A stretch of 35,436 nucleotides of DNA, from positions 1-35,436 of the forward strand of contig CAIYYA010000074.1 in the NCBI GenBank assembly GCA_903930255.1, read 5' to 3'. This document shows positions 25,269-32,242 of this stretch, one piece after another. The number at the start of each line of letters is the position of its first letter. The stretch's first letter is position 1. Both the position numbers and the translations under genes were made by a program. A model generated the notes under the pieces. The model worked only from the letters and a program-made list of their open reading frames with translations, had not been told where the DNA came from and ran no database searches. The stretch comes from an uncultured beta proteobacterium (GTDB taxonomy: Bacteria > Pseudomonadota > Gammaproteobacteria > Burkholderiales > Burkholderiaceae_C).

Positions 25269-25549
25269 AGGACGGTGAATTCTCAGTTCAAAACACCATC
25301 CTCACAGTAATTGGTGTTATCGGCACGGCTCTGCTCGTAGCAAACAATCCTGGTGGTGATGGAACTTATTACGACACCAATCAGTGTTGCAACTTTTCTA
25401 CCAACTCTGCGCAATCAGCACCTACTGAAACAAAAACAGAAAAATCCAGAGAGGAACAACTCGCTGAATTAAAACGCTTGTTTGACGGCAACCTGATTTC
25501 AAAAGAAGCCTACGCAGATCGCCAAAAAGCCATTTTGAGCGGACCTTGA
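25223..25549 (+). pseudogene. SHOCT-domain lipoprotein, signal peptide lost
   Basis: An open frame of 108 codons with no ATG or GTG start. It reads AACSTAGGVYKEGDAKDGEF at its beginning, where ACS resembles the lipobox cysteine of a lipoprotein, then a hydrophobic stretch VIGVIGTALLVANN, and ends with a SHOCT domain (EEQLAELKRLFDGNLISKEA followed by YADRQKAIL). A TGA codon directly precedes it at 25220-25222, so the signal peptide has been cut away. The breakpoint coincides with the 5' end of the HTH gene on the other strand. Confidence 0.7.
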
Positions 25550-25757
25550 TGCATTGGAAAATGCAACTGATTTAGTAGCATATTACGCAAATCTAGCTCG
25601 CCTTGCAGGCAATATTTGCGTTGAAAAATACCCCCTTTCACGGTCAATCAACCCTGCAATATCGGGGTCTGAGTACAACCGGGCTGGCGCTGTGAACGGC
25701 ATCTGAGGCTGGTGGTGCGGTCGTACTCTGCCCCCAAATTTGCTACCGCTGTGCTCT
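25550..25757. other. Intergenic stretch, no gene seen
   Basis: About 210 bases between the lipoprotein remnant and the degenerate DUF433 partner, with no frame resembling a protein family. Confidence 0.5.
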
Positions 25758-25835
25758 TCATCGGCTCTGGCAAAACATTAGAGACAGGGGGAAATTTCGA
25801 TGCAAGCCAAGTCGTTGCCTAAGCAACAGTTTCAT
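25758..25835 (-). pseudogene. Degenerate toxin partner of the DUF433 antitoxin
   Basis: Its ATG overlaps the stop of the DUF433 gene (ATGA at 25832-25835), the usual coupling of an antitoxin-toxin pair. The frame starts MKLLLRQRL, like the MKLLLDQNL start of DUF5615 (PIN-like) toxins that accompany DUF433, but ends after 25 residues without the rest of the domain. Assignment rests on context and six residues, so it is tentative. Confidence 0.4.
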
Positions 25836-26050
25836 TGAACCTGTAGCGTCAAAACCTGATGTTCACGGTGGGCGGCATAAGCTAGCACAGCACGGATGTC
25901 ATCGGCTGTTAGCTCTGGGAAATCGTCCTGGATGTCTTGCGCCGACATGCCGTTGGACAGCATGGCCAGCACGTCATACACAGAAATTCGCAACCCACGT
26001 ATGCAAGGTCTGCCGCCACGCTTGCCAGGCTCCAGTGTGATTGTGTTCAT
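25832..26050 (-). CDS. DUF433 antitoxin
   Basis: 72-aa DUF433 protein. The domain is clear: PGKRGGRPCIRGLRISVYDV (about 8-27), LAMLSNGMSAQDIQDDFPEL and TADDIRAVLAYAAHREHQVL. DUF433 proteins are small winged-helix-like antitoxins, usually followed by a DUF5615 toxin. Here the toxin is reduced to a stump, so the antitoxin is an orphan. Confidence 0.9.
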   Translation of the reverse strand: MNTITLEPGKRGGRPCIRGLRISVYDVLAMLSNGMSAQDIQDDFPELTADDIRAVLAYAAHREHQVLTLQVQ

Positions 26051-26205
26051 TGCAGCTTTCCAGTTAAATGACTCTGAAGTGATTGCGTCTCACAACCTCA
26101 TTCGAAAAATTCTCAAAGAGATTGAATGAGGGCCGGACAACAATTATTCCCTTCATCGGCTCCGCCACAACTACTGAGGCAGGTTCGACGAATCACAAAC
26201 CGAAC

Positions 26206-26222
26206 CTGATTTGATAGCTGGC
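26206..26222 (-). repeat. REP-like repeat AGCTATCAAATCAG, inverted copy
   Basis: CCTGATTTGATAGCT, the reverse complement of AGCTATCAAATCAGG found at 30260. Member of the same family as the copies at 27982, 28799, 30260 and 31286. Confidence 0.6.
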
Positions 26223-26321
26223 CATGCTTACCTGGCGTGCGCTGCGGTGTATTTTGCGTTGATTACACGCCGTGTGCTAGGGCTGAACCTGCTCCCAGTC
26301 TGCCAACTCACCGCTGCGTCA

Positions 26322-26410
26322 AATCAGTCGGGTGATGCGTTTTGCAAAGGTCAGGAGGAGACCGCGCAGCGGGCGGGGAACACGTAGCAAAACGCATCGC
26401 CCGGCTGATT
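26322..26410. repeat. Long inverted repeat at the aroC 3' end
   Basis: Arm 26322-26345 (AATCAGTCGGGTGATGCGTT...) pairs with arm 26387-26410 (...AACGCATCGCCCGGCTGATT). By hand 22 of 24 positions pair. The 41-base loop is GC-rich and contains CCGCGCAGCGGG, itself a small dyad. There is no clear T run, so it is more likely a mobile REP/MITE-like element than a plain terminator, though it could stop aroC transcription. The rest of the 387-base gap (26051-26437) shows no gene. Confidence 0.7.
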
Positions 26411-26437
26411 CTTCAACGACAAGAAGCCAATTGATCA

Positions 26438-27532
26438 TCAGGCCTGCGCCGCGATCGGGGGCAGCACACGCAACACATCGCCACACTGGGCACGGTGGCG
26501 CAGGGCGTGATCGATCACCACCAGCGCCAGCATGGCTTCAAGGATCGGGGTTGCGCGGATACCCACGCAGGGGTCGTGACGCCCCTTGGTCACCACCTCG
26601 GTGCTTTGTCCGGCGATGTCGATCGACTCGCGCGGCGTCAAAATCGAACTGGTGGGCTTGATCGCCACCGACACTTCGAGGTCTTGCCCACTGGTGATGC
26701 CGCCCAAGGTGCCACCGGCGTTGTTGCCTTTGAAACCTAGCGGCGAGAGCGAATCGCCGTGCGTGCTGCCACGCTGCGCCACGCTGGCAAAACCGGCACC
26801 TATCTCAACGCCTTTGACAGCATTCACACCCATCATGGCGTAGGCAATGTCAGCATCCATCTTGTCAAACAGCGGCTCACCCAAACCCACGGGCACGCCT
26901 GAAGCACAAACGCGCAAGCGCGCACCGCATGAGTCGCCCGCTTTGCGCAGCTCTTGCATATAGGCTTCGAGTTGCGACACATTGGCGATTGGCGCAAAAA
27001 ACGGATTGTTCGGCACAAAATCCCACGACTCAAAGGCAATCGGCAATTCGCCAATTTGCGTCATGCAGCCCCTGAAAAGAGTGCCATATTTTTCAAACAA
27101 CCATTTTTTGGCCACCGCGCCAGCTGCCACCATGGGTGCGGTCAGGCGTGCGCTGCTTCTGCCGCCGCCACGCGGATCGCGAATGCCATATTTCTGAAAA
27201 TAAGCATAGTCAGCATGCCCCGGACGAAAGCTTTGGGCGATGTTGCCGTAATCTTTGCTGCGTTGGTCGGTATTTTTGATGAGCAGACAAATCGGCGTAC
27301 CGGTGGTTTTGCCCTCAAACACACCCGACAAAATTTCGACCGCATCGGGCTCGTTGCGCTGCGTGACAAATTTGCTGGTGCCAGGCCTGCGCCGATCCAG
27401 ATCGGGCTGAATGTCGGCTTCGCTGAGCAGCAAGCCCGGTGGGCAGCCGTCAATCACGCAGCCAATGGCCGGGCCGTGGGACTCACCAAAATTGGTGACC
27501 GAAAAAAGTTTACCAAAAGTGTTTGCGCTCAT
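26438..27532 (-). CDS. aroC: Chorismate synthase
   Basis: 364 aa from ATG 27532 ([20 protein letters not shown]). Makes chorismate from 5-enolpyruvylshikimate-3-phosphate with reduced FMN, the last step of the shikimate pathway. Signatures: [15 protein letters not shown] (about 15-29), [15 protein letters not shown] (about 104-118), then [19 protein letters not shown] and the C-terminal segment [17 protein letters not shown]. The frame is open to 27628, but the family always starts at this MSANTFG-like sequence. The last clear housekeeping gene of the window. Confidence 0.97.
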   Translation of the reverse strand: MSANTFGKLFSVTNFGESHGPAIGCVIDGCPPGLLLSEADIQPDLDRRRPGTSKFVTQRNEPDAVEILSGVFEGKTTGTPICLLIKNTDQRSKDYGNIAQSFRPGHADYAYFQKYGIRDPRGGGRSSARLTAPMVAAGAVAKKWLFEKYGTLFRGCMTQIGELPIAFESWDFVPNNPFFAPIANVSQLEAYMQELRKAGDSCGARLRVCASGVPVGLGEPLFDKMDADIAYAMMGVNAVKGVEIGAGFASVAQRGSTHGDSLSPLGFKGNNAGGTLGGITSGQDLEVSVAIKPTSSILTPRESIDIAGQSTEVVTKGRHDPCVGIRATPILEAMLALVVIDHALRHRAQCGDVLRVLPPIAAQA

Positions 27533-27737
27533 GGGGCGATTATCCCAGAGCGGCCTTTTCAATGCATGGTGCATTGCATTTTCAGAAAACGGCATAGGGG
27601 GCAGCAATTGGCTGTGTTCCTGCCACACTGCCCCGGCCCTGGCAAACGTTTTTGCTCATTAAGGGTTAAGCGGGCTAGCATTTTTTCGTATTTTAGTCAT
27701 CAACCCTATCACGAGCCAAGGACAAGCGCTGATAAAA

Positions 27738-27790
27738 ACAATAGCAGCTTACGCTTGCTGCACGGGTGTTGCAAGCTGTTTATTGGCATG
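27738..27790. repeat. AATAGCAGCTTAC...GCTGCACGGG intergenic repeat
   Basis: AATAGCAGCTTACGCTTGCTG followed by CACGGGTGTTGCAAGCTGTTT. A related copy on the other strand lies at 22760-22799 (GATAGCTGCTCGTGCTTGCTG). Same general family of Comamonadaceae short repeats. No gene is seen in 27533-27815. Confidence 0.45.
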
Positions 27791-27815
27791 ACGCAGTCGG
27801 AACCAGTCGTAGGTA

Positions 27816-27884
27816 GGGTTAGCCGTTAAGCGTAACCCGACAGGCCTCAGCACCCAAAGATGTCGGGTTACGCTGCGCTAACCC
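27816..27884. repeat. GGGTTAGC...GTAACCCGACA hairpin repeat
   Basis: Left arm 27816-27842 (GGGTTAGCCGTTAAGCGTAA...) and right arm 27861-27884 (TGTCGGGTTACGCTGCGCTA...) form a long imperfect stem around an 18-base loop. This sequence type occurs in many proteobacterial genomes as a dispersed repeat. Here it directly abuts the last 14 codons of a PIN-toxin gene, as if it had inserted into or replaced that gene. Confidence 0.75.
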
Positions 27885-27893
27885 GACCTGAGG

Positions 27894-27938
27894 GACTACA
27901 AAACCTATTTCCCAGAGGTTAAGTTGATTTGTCCGTAG
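27894..27938 (+). pseudogene. C-terminal stump of a VapC-type toxin
   Basis: The 14 codons DYKTYFPEVKLICP and stop TAG match the C-terminus of the intact VapC at 30214 (YKSSFPTVKLICP). The 300 or so bases that should precede it are absent; instead the hairpin repeat 27816-27884 ends ten bases before. The following DNA (27939-28044) also matches the DNA after the intact vapC, which proves a duplicated segment. Confidence 0.75.
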
Positions 27939-27981
27939 TTTTGGTAAATATGCCTCTATCGCAAGCCAGCACTGCGCTAGA

Positions 27982-28044
27982 AGCTATCAAATCAGTTGCA
28001 ACCGGGGCGGTAAAGGTCACGCTGGAACCCATTCAATCCGTCAA
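27982..28044 (+). repeat. REP-like repeat copy R1
   Basis: AGCTATCAAATCAGTTGCAA at the start and GCTGGAACCCATTCAATCCG toward the end. Copies: R2 at 28799-28861, R3 at 30260-30311, R4 at 31286-31322, plus the inverted copy near 26206. R1 and R3 each follow a VapC C-terminus. Confidence 0.8.
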
Positions 28045-28105
28045 GCTCGCCAGCCACATCGACCTCGCTAGAAGGCTGGAATTGAAGCGCAGAAACAGCC
28101 GGCAT
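28030..28105 (-). pseudogene. DUF2442 fragment
   Basis: On the minus strand the DNA reads RLFLRFNSSL, matching YRLSLRFNSGL of the DUF2442 copy at 31605, followed by the out-of-frame equivalent of GEVDLAGELDG. A short frameshifted piece with no start or end. Confidence 0.5.
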
Positions 28106-28108
28106 TGC

Positions 28109-28516
28109 TCAAGCTGCACTTCGTGCCTCGGCCAGCAAATTGGGATGTCGATCCAACAAGCGCAGCAGCACCACAGTCGACTTTGACGGCTCACGCACCC
28201 CTCGTTCGTACTCACTGAAAGCATTCACGCCGCCGCCAAACAGAGCAGCAGCCTCGGCTTGTTTGAGCCCCAAACGGCGCCGGATGCTACGCAATTCGGT
28301 GCGCCTGGCTTGGTCGATAGTTGCCATCGCCTGCTGCATTTCTGAAGCAAATCGATTGGCATCACTCGGGTTCAAAAATTCGGCCTCGCCACAGTCAAAG
28401 CAGTAACGCCCCGGCATGGTTTTGATCACAATGGTCTGGCCTTTGTACAGACGAGACACGACACGCGTTTCTTCTCGCATGTCATGCCCGCCACAAGCAG
28501 CACAAATTAAACCCAT
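28109..28516 (-). CDS. mqsA: MqsA-type antitoxin
   Basis: 135 aa. N-terminal zinc domain with CAACGGHD (Cys5, Cys8) and YCFDCGEAEF (Cys39, Cys42), then an XRE helix-turn-helix (about 70-125) with RRLGLKQAEAAALFGGGVNA followed by FSEYERGVREPSKSTVVLLR. This is the two-domain MqsA plan: zinc part binds the MqsR toxin, HTH part binds DNA. The gene follows the mqsR-like stump by three bases. As the toxin is broken, MqsA is probably an orphan that may still regulate. Confidence 0.93.
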   Translation of the reverse strand: MGLICAACGGHDMREETRVVSRLYKGQTIVIKTMPGRYCFDCGEAEFLNPSDANRFASEMQQAMATIDQARRTELRSIRRRLGLKQAEAAALFGGGVNAFSEYERGVREPSKSTVVLLRLLDRHPNLLAEARSAA

Positions 28517-28519
28517 GGT

Positions 28520-28671
28520 CTATTTCTCGTTGAACTGAATTACCACTGCACCCGCTTTGAGCGTGAGCTTGATGTAAGCGGTTTTGCCGTTTGAGTAAAA
28601 ACGCCAACCCCGCTAACGGTAACGGCCGACTGAATGTCAACCAAACTACCCTGTGGACGGCTTTTTTTCAT
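28520..28671 (-). pseudogene. MqsR-family toxin with internal deletion
   Basis: ATG at 28671 starts MKKSRPQGSLVDIQSAVTV and GVGVFTQTA, like the N-terminus of MqsR-type toxins. The C-terminal part, GKTAYIKLTLKAGAVVIQF and NEK, ends at TAG 28520 but in another frame. The change of frame lies at the shared codons around ACGGCAAAACCGCT. The remnant is 152 bases against about 300 for an intact gene, so some 150 bases, with the catalytic centre, have been lost. The stop is three bases before the MqsA start, as in intact mqsRA operons. Confidence 0.7.
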
Positions 28672-28798
28672 CGGCAAAATCTAACGTTTTCGGTGAGTAT
28701 TAACCAGGCCAATGACTCTGAAAATTAGTTCGCCTGCCAAATTGACACCCTACTTTGTAGGTAAAAAAGCCACCAGCGCCCGTCAAAACTGCGTGAGC

Positions 28799-28861
28799 AG
28801 CTATCAAATCAGTTGCAAAATGGGCGGCAAAGGTAAAGCTGGAACCCATTCAATTCGTCAA
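28799..28861 (+). repeat. REP-like repeat copy R2
   Basis: AGCAGCTATCAAATCAGTTG followed by GGCAAAGGTAAAGCTGGAAC and CCATTCAATTCGTCAA; about 50 bases match R1. Confidence 0.8.
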
Positions 28862-28994
28862 ACCGCCGGCTGTTGGCACTGCGCTTGCAGCAAATCCAGC
28901 AAAAACTCCGGCGCCAAGTCGGCTCCATTGACCCACGCCACGGTGCGCATCACCGGGTGTTGGCAGGCGGTGGCAAACAGCGCCGGGTCACGCG
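28858..28994 (-). pseudogene. DUF2442 C-terminal fragment
   Basis: Codes for RDPALFATACQHPVMRTVAW followed by VNGADLAPEFLLDLLQ and a stop at 28858-28860, the end of the DUF2442 domain. The N-terminal half is missing; in its place is the end of the broken Rpn-type gene. Here the glutamine codon CAA is intact at the place where the 31-kb copy has a TAA stop. Confidence 0.75.
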
Positions 28995-29001
28995 TCTTGA
29001 T

Positions 29002-29481
29002 TTACAAACCCAAAATAGCGCGGGCCTGGGCTTCAGGGATGCCATTGGCTAGCATCTTGTCCAGGGCTTTTTGCAAGCCCTCTTGTAGGCCTTCGAGCTT
29101 GCCCTTTAGCTCGCCCCTTTGCTCACCCCTGATCTCAGCCATGGCGAGCTGGGTCAGTTCGTCGCGCAGGGCACGGTTCGCACTCGGGCACGCTCTTGGG
29201 TTTCGCTGTCAGCGCTCAAGGCTTTGAGTCGATCAAGCGCTTGCTGCACTGGCGGATAAGACAACTGGCTCATGGCGGACTCATCGCTCCAATGTTCAAA
29301 AAATGCAACCCAGGCGGCCAGGCTTTGGGCTGCTGCACCTTGCAGTCTATCGGCTTTGCCAAGTTCGATGATATTGAGTTCCAATTCTGCACCCAATTGG
29401 GTAGCAGGCTGCCAGCGGTCACGCATCTCGAAGCACCAGTGGGCCTGGTTCAATTGATCCGGTTCGGTGAACAAATCAAAG
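29002..29481 (-). pseudogene. Rpn/PD-(D/E)XK nuclease-transposase, truncated and frameshifted copy
   Basis: 480 bases matching positions 30353-30833 of the intact paralog, from FDLFTEPDQLNQAHWCFEMR to the C-terminal IPEAQARAILGL stop at 29002-29004. The first half with the catalytic core is missing; homology stops sharply at 29481. One base is missing near 29178 relative to the paralog (ACGGTTCGCAC against GCGATCTCGCAC), which breaks the frame. A dead copy made by segmental duplication. Confidence 0.85.
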
Positions 29482-29554
29482 AAACTCGCAGAAGCGCGAT
29501 GCAAGTAACTCGGCAGCACCGCAGGCACTGCATCTGTTTATTCGATGACCAGAC

Positions 29555-29584
29555 TTGTCATACAATTTATTGTCAATGTAATAC
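29555..29584 (+). promoter_or_regulatory. vapBC promoter and operator
   Basis: TTGTCA (29555-29560), 18-base spacer, TAATAC (29579-29584). Inside the spacer lies a 12-bp palindrome ACAAT-TT-ATTGT (29562-29573), well placed for autorepression by the RHH antitoxin. A GGAG Shine-Dalgarno follows at 29591 before the ATG at 29601. Confidence 0.6.
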
Positions 29585-29600
29585 ATGCCCGGAGTTAACT

Positions 29601-29819
29601 ATGCTGTCTGTGCGTCTGCCACAACCCTTGGAAAATCAACTCGCTGCTTTTTGTGCGGCGCAACACCTCAGCAAGTCTTCGGTTGTGCAACTGGCTTTGG
29701 AAAAGCACCTGAGTCGCAACGACAACCCTTTTGCCGCATTGCGGGGTGTTGGCAACCGCAAGCTCACCACCGAGCAGATCATGAGCATGACGCGCGGTGA
29801 CGACTGGAACCAGCCATGA
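29601..29819 (+). CDS. VapB-type ribbon-helix-helix antitoxin
   Basis: 72 aa from ATG 29601. The N-terminal part MLSVRLPQPLENQLAAFCAA and QHLSKSSVVQLALEKHL is an RHH/CopG DNA-binding fold; the C-terminal part (NPFAALRGVGNRKLTTEQIM) should wrap the toxin. Overlaps the vapC ATG by four bases. Autorepression through the palindrome upstream is expected from the family. Confidence 0.9.
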   Translation: MLSVRLPQPLENQLAAFCAAQHLSKSSVVQLALEKHLSRNDNPFAALRGVGNRKLTTEQIMSMTRGDDWNQP

Positions 29820-30214
29820 CTCTGGTCGATACCAACGTCCTGATCGACTTGGTGCAAGACGACCCGGCATGGGCCGCTTGGTCTGAAGCGCAATTATTTG
29901 AAGCACAAAAGCACGGCGCTTTGTGCATTAACCCCGTTGCATACGCCGAGCTGGCACCGGCTTTTGACGACATGGCGGCTCTGGACGGTTTTTTGAAACT
30001 GGCCAACATCAGTGTCATGGATATTTCTCGCCCAACGGCGTATTTGGCGGGCACTGCGTTCTTGCGCTACCGCAGACTAAAGGGGACAAAAACCGGTGTG
30101 CTGGCCGACTTTTTCATCGGTGCGCAGGCACAAACTGAAGGCTGGACCCTCTTGACGCGGGATGCGGCACGCTACAAATCCTCTTTCCCCACGGTCAAAT
30201 TGATTTGCCCGTAG
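29816..30214 (+). CDS. VapC-type PIN-domain ribonuclease toxin
   Basis: 132 aa. The four acidic PIN residues are present: Asp5 in LVDTNVLIDL, the glutamate of NPVAYAELAPAF (about 46), the aspartate in VLADFFIGAQA (about 99) and LLTRDAARYKS (about 117). PIN toxins cut tRNA or rRNA and stop growth. The sequence looks intact and is paired with an intact antitoxin, the only complete module in this accessory zone besides hipBA further upstream. A repeat unit starting with its last codons is duplicated at 27.9 kb. Confidence 0.93.
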   Translation: MTLVDTNVLIDLVQDDPAWAAWSEAQLFEAQKHGALCINPVAYAELAPAFDDMAALDGFLKLANISVMDISRPTAYLAGTAFLRYRRLKGTKTGVLADFFIGAQAQTEGWTLLTRDAARYKSSFPTVKLICP

Positions 30215-30259
30215 TTATTGGTGAAATAGGCCTCTAGCGCACGCCAGCATTGCATAAGT

Positions 30260-30311
30260 AGCTATCAAATCAGGTGTGACTTGGGGTGGCAAAGGTAAGA
30301 CTGGAACCCAC
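30260..30311 (+). repeat. REP-like repeat copy R3
   Basis: AGCTATCAAATCAGGTGTGA followed by GGCAAAGGTAAGACTGGAAC and CCACTCA. Lies 46 bases after the vapC stop, as R1 does after the vapC stump. Confidence 0.8.
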
Positions 30312-30352
30312 TCACGGGGTGTTCTTCGGGTCTGCTGGACACGCGTCTTGGT

Positions 30353-31231
30353 TTACAACCCCAAAATAGCGCGAGCCTGGGCTTCAGGGATGCCATTGGC
30401 CAGCATATTGGTCAGGGCTTTTTGCAGACCCTCGTGCAGCCCTTCTAGTTTTCCTTCTAGTTTCCCCCTTTGCTCACCCCTGATCTCCGCCATGGCAAGC
30501 TGGGTCAACTCGTCGCGCAGGGCGCGATCTCGCACGCGGGCGCGCTCCTGGGTTTCGCTGTCTGCGCTCAAAGCTTTGAGTCGGTCAAGCGCTTGCTGCA
30601 CCGGCGGATAAGACAATTGGCTCATGGCGGACTCCTCGCTCCAATGTTCAAAAAATGTAACCCAGGCGGCCAAGCTTTGGGCTGCCGCACCTTGCAGTCT
30701 ATCGGCTTTGCCAAGTTCAATGATATTGAGTTCCAATTCTGCACCCAATTTGGTGGCTGGCTGCCAGCGGTCGCGCATCTCGAAGCACCAGTGGGCCTGG
30801 TTCAATTGCTCGGGTTCGGTGAACAAATCAAAGTTGAGCAGGTGGATGCCAATGACCGGTTTGAGCGCCAGATAACTCTCGCCGCTGCCAATTTGTTTGG
30901 TCAGCGTGCTGGCCAGGTAGTAGGCGCTGCGGGCGTTCCACAGATCAAAGCGTTTGACTTGCATTTCGATATTGATCAATCGACCCTGGCGGTCTTTGGC
31001 CAGAATGTCGAGCACGATGAACTTGCCACTGAGTTCCTCGGGGTCGATGCGCGGATTGAGCACCTCAAGCACGTCAAGCGGCTCCTGGTCGCTGCGCACG
31101 GCGTTGATCAGCGCTGTGAGCAGGTCGGGTGCGCTGGCAAACAGGCGTTTGAAGATGTAGTCGTTTTTGGGGTCGAGCAGGTGCATGGCTTGGATGTGGC
31201 GTGGGCTGCGGCTTGCGCCGGGCGAGGCCAT
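30353..31231 (-). CDS. Rpn family recombination-promoting nuclease / PD-(D/E)XK transposase
   Basis: 292 aa from ATG 31231; the ATG at 31186 (MHLLDPKNDYIFKRLF) is a good alternative. The PDDEXK_2 (Rpn/YhgA-like) domain is intact: LDPKNDYIFKRLFASAPDLL, then VLEVLNPRIDPEELSGKFIV and LDILAKDRQGRLINIEMQ with the catalytic D...ExQ. The C-terminal part holds charged repeats of the GKLEGKLEGLHEGLQKAL type, as in many family members. Rpn proteins promote RecA-independent DNA exchange and have been linked to anti-phage defence and mobility. An incomplete paralog lies at 29002-29481. Confidence 0.9.
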   Translation of the reverse strand: MASPGASRSPRHIQAMHLLDPKNDYIFKRLFASAPDLLTALINAVRSDQEPLDVLEVLNPRIDPEELSGKFIVLDILAKDRQGRLINIEMQVKRFDLWNARSAYYLASTLTKQIGSGESYLALKPVIGIHLLNFDLFTEPEQLNQAHWCFEMRDRWQPATKLGAELELNIIELGKADRLQGAAAQSLAAWVTFFEHWSEESAMSQLSYPPVQQALDRLKALSADSETQERARVRDRALRDELTQLAMAEIRGEQRGKLEGKLEGLHEGLQKALTNMLANGIPEAQARAILGL

Positions 31232-31285
31232 GATAGCCAAAAATCGACTGCTTGTGTCTACATAGGCCTTCAGTATTTCGTGAGC

Positions 31286-31322
31286 AACTATCAAATCAGT
31301 TGCATTTCTGGTGGCAAAGTTG
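31286..31322 (+). repeat. REP-like repeat copy R4
   Basis: AACTATCAAATCAGTTGCATTTC, then GGTGGCAAAGTTGATGC, a shorter and more diverged copy between the Rpn gene and the DUF2442 pseudogene. Confidence 0.65.
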
Positions 31323-31344
31323 ATGCTTAAACCAGTTCAAGCCA

Positions 31345-31605
31345 TCAAGCCGCCTGTTGCTGGCGCTGCTCTTGCAGCAAATCCAGCAAAAACTCTGGTG
31401 CCAAATCTGCCCCATTTGCCCACGCCACGGTGCGCATCACCGGGTGTTAGCAGGCGGTGGCAAACAGCGCCGGGTCACGCAGTGCGCCAAACACTTCGCC
31501 GTCAAGCTCGCCCGCCAAATCGACTTCCCCAGACAAGCCCGAATTGAAACGCAGAGACAGCCGGTAGTTTGCTAGCGGCATGACTTCAGTGGTGTGCAGA
31601 ATCAT
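31345..31605 (-). pseudogene. DUF2442 gene with nonsense mutation
   Basis: 87 codons from ATG 31605 (MILHTTEVMPLANYRLSLRF) to TGA 31345. The DUF2442 domain is complete apart from a TAA at 31447-31449, where the 28.9-kb copy has CAA (Gln): RDPALFATAC-stop-HPVMRTVAW. The downstream part continues in frame. The stop removes the last third. DUF2442 proteins are probable antitoxins or nucleic-acid-associated partners of DUF4160. Confidence 0.8.
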
Positions 31606-31746
31606 GGTTTTACTCCAGTGGATCAATCGGGTTAAGAGGTTTTTTTGCAGGGCCAACTGCCAGTCAAGTTCAATTTCATCACGGTGCAGCGCCAACCACT
31701 CGCGCACCATCGACAAAGCCCGTGCTGGCGATTTTGGAGAAGTCAA
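31606..31746 (-). pseudogene. DUF4160 C-terminal fragment fused to DUF2442
   Basis: The frame upstream of the DUF2442 ATG reads MVREWLALHRDEIELDWQLA and LQKN, the end of a DUF4160 protein; the N-terminal half is absent. There is no stop before the DUF2442 ATG, so the two are now in one frame. DUF4160 normally precedes DUF2442 as a separate gene, so this is decay rather than a designed fusion. Confidence 0.7.
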
Positions 31747-31846
31747 TTAGCGGTCAAACAAATTAAGTGAGTTATTGGCTTCTAGAGCCCATTTGGCAAG
31801 CGTTAGCAGCTATAAAACAAATAGCATTCGTAGACGTTATAGATCA

Positions 31847-32236
31847 CTAAGCCGCTGCACCCCCATCAAACCACTGCTGCCAGCGCACGGCTTGTTTTGA
31901 AACCGATTCAAGCACCCCGGTCAATTCATGCAACCCGCCGTGCGACAAAAGTTTCAATTGCCAGGCAACCAGCAAATAGCTGCGAATCACCTCAATTGAC
32001 ACCCGCAACTCACCCAAGGCCTGGGCGCCTTTTATGCGTCCTGCTGCTTCCTGTTTGTGGCAGTGATTGGCCAGCGTTACCAACTTCAGGCAGGCCGTGA
32101 TCTCGTTCAAAATGCTCTCCCCGGTCGTAAATCGAAACGGCTTGGGCAAACCCGCGTGAATCGGGTAGTAGCGCTTGTAGAACATCAGCAAGTCAGAAAA
32201 TATCTGCGGATGTTTGAAGACCTGGTCCATCGTCAT
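31847..32236 (-). CDS. avd: Avd-type accessory protein (four-helix bundle)
   Basis: 129 aa from ATG 32236 (MTMDQVFKHPQIF); the second ATG at 32230 is possible. A longer frame reaches 32614 but only by running antisense through the RT gene. The pattern of Avd/four-helix bundle proteins is clear: LPKPFRFTTGESILNEITAC (about 30-49), KLVTLANHCHKQEAAGRIKG, ALGELRVSIEVIRSYLLVAW and a final helix SVSKQAVRWQQWF. Avd binds the RT as a basic pentamer and is needed for TR cDNA synthesis. Here it is divergent from the RT, their start codons only six bases apart. Confidence 0.88.
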   Translation of the reverse strand: MTMDQVFKHPQIFSDLLMFYKRYYPIHAGLPKPFRFTTGESILNEITACLKLVTLANHCHKQEAAGRIKGAQALGELRVSIEVIRSYLLVAWQLKLLSHGGLHELTGVLESVSKQAVRWQQWFDGGAAA

Positions 32237-32242
32237 CTGTCC

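Noticed and set aside
27816-27884. Hairpin read as a CRISPR repeat or a tRNA-like gene
   Set aside because: Single copy without spacers and no tRNA arms; it fits a dispersed proteobacterial repeat.
32057-32242. 62-residue upstream extension of the RT frame
   Set aside because: It is the antisense of avd; the RT's recognisable part begins after MNEKEIACQL.
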